Shown here in pieces: positions 20,747-26,988 of a DNA stretch of 26,988 bases; the first letter of the stretch is position 1; every line of letters starts with the position of its first letter. The translations under genes and the position numbers were made by a program. The notes below the pieces were generated by a model, which ran no database searches, was not told the DNA's origin, and was given only the letters and a program-made list of their open reading frames with translations. Where the stretch lies: assembly GCA_026985755.1 (NCBI GenBank), contig JALSPX010000247.1, positions 1 through 26,988 on the forward strand, in the 5' to 3' direction. This DNA is from Sulfurovum sp. (GTDB taxonomy: Bacteria; Campylobacterota; Campylobacteria; Campylobacterales; Sulfurovaceae).

Positions 20747-22879
20747 TTATGCTAAATAATCAGGTGTAGCCAACTCCACTTTTTTCCCTTTTTGTTCCAT
20801 AACAACAACCGTAATGTCATCACCTTCGTTATAGCATTCTGCTAAGTTATTTACACGTTTTTTAGCTACTTTAGAGATATGAAGCAGTGCATCAAAACCA
20901 TCTGGCATCTCTACAAAAAGACCAAAATCAACAATACGTTTTACTTTACCTGTATAGCTCTCTCCTACTTTGTACTCCATCTGTTTTTTGACAGGCGTGG
21001 ATGCAAGCTCTTCTATATGTGCTTTCGCCGCTGCCACTTTTTCTTTGTCTCCACCTGAAACTTTCACACCACCTACTTCACGGTCAAGATCAATATTCAC
21101 TTCAAATTTTTCTATAATATCACGTATGGTTGCACCCGCTTTACCTATGATATCAACAATCTTTGATGGATGAATATTGAAATTTTCAGTACTCGGTAAC
21201 GCTTCACTACTTTTTATATTCTTGGCTGATTCTTCCATAAGTGCTAAAATATGATTTTTCCCTTTGCTTGCTTGATACAATACATCTTTTAGCACCGTCA
21301 TCTCTATACCACCTGATTTGATATCCATCTGCAATGCAGTAATACCCTCTGTGGTACCTGCTATTTTAAAGTCCATATCTCCATCATGATCTTCCAATCC
21401 CATAATGTCCGTCAATACTGCATATTTAGTCCCATCAGCCACAAGTCCCATTGCTATACCTGCGACAAGTGCAGTAGTCTCTACTTCTGCCGCACAAAGT
21501 GCTAAAGACCCACCACAAATGGTTGCCATAGAAGACGAGCCATTAGATTCCAATATCTCAGATACTAAGCGGATACTGCCATCATAATGTAAAGGGATGG
21601 TAGGTTTTAGTGCTCTTTTAGCTAAATTTCCATGCCCCAATTCTCTTCTTCCCGGGGCACCAATAAACTTGGCCTCACCTACAGAATACCCTGGGAAATT
21701 ATAATGTACCATAAAATTTTCTGACAAAGTGTTTTGTGCAGTAATAAGTTCATACATTTGAGCATCTTTTTTATCTCCAAGTGTCACAGTCACTAGTGCT
21801 TGCGTTTGTCCGCGGGTAAATAGACATGAGCCGTGCACTGAAGGTAAGAGATTTGTCTCTATCTCTATAGGTCTAACCTCATCAAGTTTTCTTCCATCCG
21901 CACGAATATTTTTCTCTAGTATCATAGCTCTCACAACTGTTTTCTTGTAACGTTCAAGTACCTTCGAAACCAATATTTTATCTGCCTCTTTGCCTTCTGT
22001 ATCTAATGCTTCTAAAATACGTGTTCGTATTTTTTTTAACTCAGAAGAACGTTCTGATTTTGCCATATGCGCTATGGCTTTTTCCACATCTAAAGCATAA
22101 TTATTTTCTATATACGTATACAGTGTCTCATCTACCTTATCTTCACTCATTTTTAAAGATAAAGGTTCTCTCACCATTGGTCTAAATGCTTCAGTATATG
22201 CTGCTGTTGACAATACAATCGCATCAGTTGCCATAGCAATTACATCAACCAAAGCATCTTCTGAAAATTCATTCGCCGTTTGCCCCTCTTCATTTTTGCT
22301 CGCCATGGTACACATCTCTATCATTACCACATCTTTATCCGCACCAACAACCAAAAGGTCAAGTTCAGATTCTTCTTGTTGCTTTAATGTAGGATTGATA
22401 AGTAAATGGTCACCTTGTGTTCCTATCCTAACGGCTGATATAGACTGACTTACAGGGATGTCCGAAACAAAAAGTGCAGCATTTGCTGCATGTAATGCAG
22501 CAATTTGCATATCTACATTTTCATCTGCACTCACAACCGTCACAGTGATGGTAACAGGATAATGAAACCCCTCAGGAAACAATGGTCGTAATGAACGATC
22601 CACAATACGTGAAGTAAGTGTTTCAAAATCTCCAGGCTTTGTCTCTCTTTTAATGAATCCTCCAGGTATCTTCGCAGCCGCATAAGATTTTTCAATATAC
22701 TGAACCGTTAGGGGTAAAAAATCTTCTTCTACTGCCTTTTCATCTATCGCAACTGCAGCAATAAGTACTGCTTTTCCTTGCTTATACATTACGGCACCAC
22801 TTGCCTGTTTGGCTACCTTGTTAAAAACATATTGTTCTTCAAGGTTATTTATATTTATCTCTATATTCTGTTCATTCAT
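20747..22879 (-). CDS. pnp: Polynucleotide phosphorylase
   Basis: PNPase is a trimeric phosphate-dependent 3'-5' exoribonuclease that degrades RNA and matures ends. The 710-residue protein has two RNase PH-like cores separated by a helical region, the first with PGGFIKRE and SLRPLFPEGF, the second with IRADGRKLDEVRPIE and FTRGQTQALV. The catalytic GLEDHDGDMDFKIAGT segment follows. The C-terminus has a KH domain (about 566-625, SKIVDIIGKAGATIRDI) and an S1 domain (about 636-706, YTGKVKRIVDFGLFVEMP). Length and domain order are complete. Its ATG overlaps the end of the phosphoribosyltransferase gene by four bases (ATGA). It closes the operon starting at or before purD. Confidence 0.96.
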   Translation of the reverse strand: MNEQNIEININNLEEQYVFNKVAKQASGAVMYKQGKAVLIAAVAIDEKAVEEDFLPLTVQYIEKSYAAAKIPGGFIKRETKPGDFETLTSRIVDRSLRPLFPEGFHYPVTITVTVVSADENVDMQIAALHAANAALFVSDIPVSQSISAVRIGTQGDHLLINPTLKQQEESELDLLVVGADKDVVMIEMCTMASKNEEGQTANEFSEDALVDVIAMATDAIVLSTAAYTEAFRPMVREPLSLKMSEDKVDETLYTYIENNYALDVEKAIAHMAKSERSSELKKIRTRILEALDTEGKEADKILVSKVLERYKKTVVRAMILEKNIRADGRKLDEVRPIEIETNLLPSVHGSCLFTRGQTQALVTVTLGDKKDAQMYELITAQNTLSENFMVHYNFPGYSVGEAKFIGAPGRRELGHGNLAKRALKPTIPLHYDGSIRLVSEILESNGSSSMATICGGSLALCAAEVETTALVAGIAMGLVADGTKYAVLTDIMGLEDHDGDMDFKIAGTTEGITALQMDIKSGGIEMTVLKDVLYQASKGKNHILALMEESAKNIKSSEALPSTENFNIHPSKIVDIIGKAGATIRDIIEKFEVNIDLDREVGGVKVSGGDKEKVAAAKAHIEELASTPVKKQMEYKVGESYTGKVKRIVDFGLFVEMPDGFDALLHISKVAKKRVNNLAECYNEGDDITVVVMEQKGKKVELATPDYLA

Positions 22880-23571
22880 GGATTCTTTTTTCCTTCGTGG
22901 GATTTATTCATATGCACCTCAACTAGCGCTTCAATCTCTTCAAAAGTAAGTGCTGCAAAGTTTTTATAATAGTATTCTATCGAAATATAGTCTTGTATCT
23001 TATGAGGACAAAAAACGCCATCACAAACTGTGAGTAAATTTTGATATACCTCTTTGTCTAAAATAGGTGAAGCAATATAAATATTTTTTGCACCTCTTGC
23101 TATGACCGATTTTAATGCGACCATCATCGTAAGCCCTGTTTCTATACATTCATCAGCCAAAACAACATATTTACCCTTAAGAGAAACAAGATTTTTACCT
23201 TTTCTATATTTATACACATAGGCAAGCACCTCATCTTCGTATTTTCTTTGGGCTTCACTATAGAGATAATCTTCATTAATCTCAAATGCATCTGTCAGTG
23301 CTTTATGAATCACCACTTCTTCTGTTTCTGAAATCATTGCAATGACCAACCCTGGATTATTGGGTGCCAAAATAGGTGCTGTGAGCAATATATCCATCTG
23401 TGCATTCAGTTTTTTTGCTATTTTATCTGCAAAAAAAACGCCTCCTTCACTCACACCTATGACTACCGTATCTTTTTCACTCAAAAGTGCCAAAGGTAGT
23501 ACTTCAATTAATTGACGTGAAGCATCTTCTCTATCATCAAAATAATAGTTATGGTTTAAATCGTTGGGCAT
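22876..23571 (-). CDS. Phosphoribosyltransferase-family protein
   Basis: This is a 231-residue protein from the ATG at 23571, chosen because AGGAG lies seven bases upstream; an earlier ATG at 23613 lies deep in the J-domain gene. It has a type I PRTase layout: VVIGVSEGGVFFADKIAKKL, then the PRPP-binding strand-loop YVVLADECIETGLTMMVAL. The usual acidic pair and TGxT loop are present as DE-CIETGLT, a slight variant of DDxxxTGxT. The substrate is unknown; such proteins are sometimes annotated as predicted phosphoribosyltransferases of the ComF-like or Rv-type group. It overlaps the J-domain gene by 23 bases and pnp by four. Confidence 0.82.
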   Translation of the reverse strand: MPNDLNHNYYFDDREDASRQLIEVLPLALLSEKDTVVIGVSEGGVFFADKIAKKLNAQMDILLTAPILAPNNPGLVIAMISETEEVVIHKALTDAFEINEDYLYSEAQRKYEDEVLAYVYKYRKGKNLVSLKGKYVVLADECIETGLTMMVALKSVIARGAKNIYIASPILDKEVYQNLLTVCDGVFCPHKIQDYISIEYYYKNFAALTFEEIEALVEVHMNKSHEGKKNP

Positions 23572-23818
23572 GTTCAGCTCCTGGGAATTGTCTAGAAACT
23601 TCTTCTTTATCAAAAGTATAACGAAACTCTTCTATATACTGCATCAAAACTTGATAGGCAGTATTAATTTGCTCCATTTTTTCTGCATCACCACCTAAAT
23701 CAGGATGATACTTCTTCGCCATAAAATGGTATTGTTTTTGAATATCACTTCTTGTAATCAACTTAGGCAAACCTAATATATCGAGTGCATACTCTACTTC
23801 TTCAAAAGGAGTAAACAT
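23549..23818 (-). CDS. Small J-domain protein
   Basis: This 89-residue protein is essentially a lone J domain with helix II and the HPD motif (MAKKYHPDLGGDAEKMEQINTAYQVL, HPD at about 38-40 given here as key residues only). Helix IV is weak, and there is no Gly/Phe, zinc or C-terminal domain. It would stimulate a DnaK-type chaperone locally. Its ATG overlaps the lptD stop by one base (TAATG), and its end overlaps the phosphoribosyltransferase gene. The partner or client is unknown. Confidence 0.85.
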   Translation of the reverse strand: MFTPFEEVEYALDILGLPKLITRSDIQKQYHFMAKKYHPDLGGDAEKMEQINTAYQVLMQYIEEFRYTFDKEEVSRQFPGAEHAQRFKP

Positions 23819-25896
23819 TATTTTACTTTACCTGTGCCTATTGTCCCAAAAGGAATAAAATTCAATTGCAAATAATAACTTGTTAAGTTTTGCGGTCCAG
23901 TAGCCGAAGGCCTTATTGCTTGTCTTAAAGAGAGATCAATACTCCAACAATCCTGATGATAGCCACCACCAATCTGCCACTGTGTTTTCACTGATTTGTC
24001 AAAATCATAAGTAAGTCCCCCTCCAATACTCACTCGATCGTTGAACCTATATCCAAAATTAAGATCAATATTATTAGAAGCCACTTCTGTTTTATCCTCT
24101 GTCAATGTCTGTTGATAGATGTGACCTATACTGAAATTATAGGTATCCTCTTTTAGCGTTATACTACTAGATATAGAACGTATCTCATTGAATTCATTTG
24201 AATATACTATTTCATTATAAAGTAACCACTTCTTTAAAAAAACGCCCATTTCATTTCGTGCATCGTCAAGTTTCTTTTCTCTATTCATGTAATAGTTCTG
24301 CGTAAATCGTTGAAAAAACTTAAGCTTTCCATTCATATTATAAAAATATTGCCCTAAAGAAAAATTGATTTGTTCCTCCTGTGGGGCAACAGCAAATAAC
24401 TCTTTTTGTGTCTCATTTAAGTCATCAAAATTCACAGGAGACTGACTTTGTGTGCCTGGCTTCACATAAGAAAGAGAAGGTAAAAGTACATGCATAAAGT
24501 TTTTATATTGTTTTGTAAGATCTGTAAATATTTTGACTTTGTGTGTATTGTTATAATATTGAAAAGTATCTTGTTCATAGACATCATTACCAAAAAGATA
24601 TTTACTATAATATAGCTCTTCAGACAAAGAAAGATTTAAATAATTGTTGAAAAAAGAAGTTGTATACTCAATAGGCACTCTAATCTCAGCCTGTTTCAAA
24701 GTACTCCCCTCTTTTCTAGTAATATTTCGTACCTGTGTATCTATGCTATATGTCAAATTATTCCACACAATATGATTCAAATATTTATGCCATTGTAAAG
24801 AAGGGAGGAATTGTATCGTTTTATCATTATTATCAAGTCGTGTATCAATAAAATATTTCGCATTTAAGCCAAAATAGTGTGTATTGTTATGTGCAAAATA
24901 ATTCACTCTAGATTCTTGTAGAGGATTTAATCCAAAATTTCCAAGACGACTTTTTTGCAAATTGATATAGTCAATATCATTCAAATACCTGGTATTAATA
25001 TAGAGTCCATCTTTATACTCATTTGGAAGATATGATTCAAACAGCTTAGAAGTATCATAGTAAAACTCTAGTCCATAATGTGCATCATTTTTAGGTTTAT
25101 TGGTTTCAACATAACTTTTCTTATCTTTAAAATATCCTACACGAAACTTACCCGAAGAGTGGTTACTATCCACAAAACGTAAGGTTGTATACATTCCCAT
25201 AGATCTAGAGGTACGTATTTGTGGATTTAACTCCAAATCCATACTGGGAGAAATGGCCCAAAATATTGGTTGTTCATAGGTATATCCCTCTGTTTCTGTG
25301 TATCCAAGCTTAGGAAAAAGTAGTCCTGAACTTCGTTCTTTACTAGTAGAAAATGCCAAATATGGCGTATAAAAAATGGGGATAGATCCAAAATAGACTT
25401 TTGCATGATAGAGTTTCATATACTTTTTATTACTATCATAAATAGAGTTTGAAAAAGCCAAATGCCATAAAGGATTTTCAATCTCGCAAGAAGAGAGTAT
25501 ACTGCTTCCTAAAATATATGTACCCTTTTTTTTATGTGCATTTTCACTTAAAAGCCATACATCATTTTTACTTACTAAAAATAGTTTTTTAAACGAAACC
25601 TCTTTTGTATCTGTCTGCAACTCCATATGTGTAGTATACTCTTTGCTTCCCTCATATCCAATAAACTCTACATCTCCATCTAAAATGAGTTTCTTTGTTG
25701 TTTTATTATATGCCGCACGTTTTGATTTAATGATGGCATTATCATAGTGTACAATAACGCCTTCTTTCGCATAGACTGTATCTTTTGTTGTCTCTACAGA
25801 TTTAGCAGTCACTTCGATTTTATTGCTGTTGCTTGCAGACAAAGAGACAAAGCAAGCCAGTATCAAAAAAATAAAAAGAGCGATTTTTTTAAACAT
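23818..25896 (-). CDS. lptD: LPS assembly protein LptD (OstA)
   Basis: LptD inserts lipopolysaccharide into the outer leaflet of the outer membrane. The 692-residue protein has a signal peptide (about 1-21), an OstA/LptA-like N-terminal domain (about 26-130, IEVTAKSVETTKDTVYAKEG and then LILDGDVEFIGYEG) and a long barrel domain (about 170-692). The barrel begins with typical PIFYTPYLAFST and SSGLLFPKLGYT segments. It has two likely periplasmic cysteines (Cys137 and Cys650), enough for one disulfide joining the two domains, versus two disulfides in E. coli. It is shorter than the E. coli protein (about 780). It overlaps RDD by eight bases at the start and the J-domain gene at the end. Confidence 0.92.
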   Translation of the reverse strand: MFKKIALFIFLILACFVSLSASNSNKIEVTAKSVETTKDTVYAKEGVIVHYDNAIIKSKRAAYNKTTKKLILDGDVEFIGYEGSKEYTTHMELQTDTKEVSFKKLFLVSKNDVWLLSENAHKKKGTYILGSSILSSCEIENPLWHLAFSNSIYDSNKKYMKLYHAKVYFGSIPIFYTPYLAFSTSKERSSGLLFPKLGYTETEGYTYEQPIFWAISPSMDLELNPQIRTSRSMGMYTTLRFVDSNHSSGKFRVGYFKDKKSYVETNKPKNDAHYGLEFYYDTSKLFESYLPNEYKDGLYINTRYLNDIDYINLQKSRLGNFGLNPLQESRVNYFAHNNTHYFGLNAKYFIDTRLDNNDKTIQFLPSLQWHKYLNHIVWNNLTYSIDTQVRNITRKEGSTLKQAEIRVPIEYTTSFFNNYLNLSLSEELYYSKYLFGNDVYEQDTFQYYNNTHKVKIFTDLTKQYKNFMHVLLPSLSYVKPGTQSQSPVNFDDLNETQKELFAVAPQEEQINFSLGQYFYNMNGKLKFFQRFTQNYYMNREKKLDDARNEMGVFLKKWLLYNEIVYSNEFNEIRSISSSITLKEDTYNFSIGHIYQQTLTEDKTEVASNNIDLNFGYRFNDRVSIGGGLTYDFDKSVKTQWQIGGGYHQDCWSIDLSLRQAIRPSATGPQNLTSYYLQLNFIPFGTIGTGKVK

Positions 25897-26359
25897 TCAC
25901 AACCACACAATGGGATATTTTATCATGAAGCGTTTGTTTTAATGGTGAAAAAAATGCAAAAATAAACCCTAAATAAAAAAATGCTTCACTTACTATACGC
26001 ATGCTTGCCCTAAGTAGTGATTGAAAAAGAGTGGGGATCTCGTTACTCTCCATATCAATCACTTTGATTTTCATAAAATATTTACCTAAAGTCATACCAT
26101 TTTGCCATACAAAAAATGTATGATAAACTATTTTTAAAGCGATAATACCTAAAAGATTATTCACTGAAAATTGATGCATCTCATCTTTAAACACCTCAAT
26201 AGATTCAGGAGTTATCATCTCAGGTAGATGAGAGGCTATCTCCATGAGTTGGGTATAAAAAATGGCTAAAATTAATCCAACTATCACAATGTCGTCAATC
26301 ACAAAAGCTGTCAATCTTTTTTGAATACTTGCTATGGGTAAATCTGTTATTACATCCAT
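25889..26359 (-). CDS. RDD-family membrane protein
   Basis: This 156-residue inner-membrane protein has three or four hydrophobic helices (about 19-38, 68-88, 118-138). The RDD signature is visible as KRLTAFVIDDIVIV near the N-terminus, with the conserved Arg and the Asp pair, and the second signature NGMTLGKYFMKIKVI in the middle. The function of the family is not settled; ion or small-molecule transport has been proposed. It sits between purD (12 bases upstream) and lptD (8-base overlap). Confidence 0.88.
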   Translation of the reverse strand: MDVITDLPIASIQKRLTAFVIDDIVIVGLILAIFYTQLMEIASHLPEMITPESIEVFKDEMHQFSVNNLLGIIALKIVYHTFFVWQNGMTLGKYFMKIKVIDMESNEIPTLFQSLLRASMRIVSEAFFYLGFIFAFFSPLKQTLHDKISHCVVVNV

Positions 26360-26371
26360 TTTTCTTCCTGT

Positions 26372-26988
26372 TTAGAGTACTTGGTATGCAATATCCGTAC
26401 GACATTGTTTTCCAGCAAAATGCACTTGTCCAACAAGCATATAAGCATATTTTTGTGCCTCTTTAATACTATCTCCTATACCTACACATACTAAAACTCG
26501 TCCTCCTGTCGCATAAAGTTTACCATCATCTGCACGGGAAACACCTGCATAGGAAATATGGGCATTTTCTATAAGCTCTTCATGATAAATATCATCAATA
26601 ATGATTTCAGCAGGGGGACTACTTTTGTAGGGATAGTCTTTGGATGCCATCACCACACCCACAGCATATTTATCATAAAATTCAATCGTAGCATTTTTCA
26701 AATCCCCTGTAGCAGCTTTGTAAAAGAGCTCTGAAGCAGGAGATTTCAGCAGTGGCATAAGCGCTTCACACTCTGGGTCACCAAAACGCACATTATACTC
26801 CAAAATAATAGGCTCTTCTTTAACGACCATGACACCTATAAAAAGTACTCCCTTAAAAGGCGTACCTTCATCTTCCATACCCTTAAGCGTTGGCTTGATG
26901 ACGCGCTCATCAAGTTTTTTATAAATCTCATCGTTTACCAAAGGTGTAGGTGCATAAGCACCCATCCCACCCGTATTTGGTCCTTCGT
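26372..26988 (-). CDS. purD: Phosphoribosylamine-glycine ligase, N-terminal part beyond window
   Basis: The frame is open to the right edge, so only about the last 205 residues are present. The conserved EGPNTGGMGAYAPTP lies at the cut edge, followed by the ATP-grasp metal-binding segment LEYNVRFGDPECEALMPLL and the C-terminal domain with TGGRVLVCVGIGDSIKEA. PurD joins glycine to phosphoribosylamine in purine synthesis, using ATP. It is the first visible gene of the operon continuing to pnp. Confidence 0.94.
   Translation of the reverse strand, partial: EGPNTGGMGAYAPTPLVNDEIYKKLDERVIKPTLKGMEDEGTPFKGVLFIGVMVVKEEPIILEYNVRFGDPECEALMPLLKSPASELFYKAATGDLKNATIEFYDKYAVGVVMASKDYPYKSSPPAEIIIDDIYHEELIENAHISYAGVSRADDGKLYATGGRVLVCVGIGDSIKEAQKYAYMLVGQVHFAGKQCRTDIAYQVL

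Noticed and set aside
1..26988. CRISPR array, transposon, prophage or defence island
   Set aside because: There are no regular spaced repeats, transposase, integrase or phage genes. The only toxin-antitoxin-like module is hipA-hipB.

Overview
The window looks like chromosomal DNA from a Campylobacterota (Epsilonproteobacteria), most likely a Sulfurovum- or Sulfurimonas-like bacterium. This is an inference. It rests on AT-rich coding, densely overlapping genes, an ATP synthase c-subunit gene away from any other atp gene with a signal-like N-terminus, and a purD - RDD - lptD - J-domain - phosphoribosyltransferase - pnp gene string. No insertion sequence, integrase, CRISPR array or rRNA is visible. 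No intergenic stretch exceeds 300 bases.

Bases 1-11950 form an envelope metal (most probably copper) island. Leftward on the minus strand, read from right to left, it holds hipA-hipB (toxin-antitoxin-like), an OmpR-type response regulator and histidine kinase (RR2/HK2), a lipoprotein, a multicopper oxidase, a small His-rich secreted protein, a thrombospondin-3-repeat outer-membrane barrel, a second regulator/kinase pair (RR1/HK1) and a secreted beta-propeller protein cut by the left edge. Rightward from 9441 lie copA and copB. A separate small outer-membrane barrel follows on the minus strand (11983-12489).

The most notable signal is regulatory. Two promoter pairs each carry their own tandem 5-base repeat at an 11-base period, the geometry OmpR/PhoB-class regulators bind. 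CTAAC-N6-CTAAC, ten bases before a -10-like hexamer, precedes the His-rich/barrel/RR1/HK1 unit and also the beta-propeller gene. A 16-base box, CACATWAYGTACACAC, eight bases before a -10-like hexamer, precedes the lipoprotein/oxidase unit and also copAB. This suggests two parallel regulons, one per two-component system, together covering oxidation (multicopper oxidase, CopA), outer-membrane functions (CopB, barrel) and periplasmic binding (His-rich protein, beta-propeller). The assignment of each box to a regulator is inference.

Bases 12490-16076 hold a DUF1800-like/DUF1501 gene pair with a 1-base stop/start overlap, preceded by a perfect 15-base palindrome. The function of this pair is unknown.

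Bases 16077-26988 are mostly housekeeping: recR, a Dabb-domain protein, dnaJ, a DUF5718-like protein flanked by imperfect 33-base direct repeats, a 62-residue membrane protein, HU, tRNA-Leu(GAG), atpE with a strongly structured 3' region, and a minus-strand operon of purD (partial), RDD, lptD, J-domain protein, phosphoribosyltransferase and pnp with overlapping or closely abutting genes.
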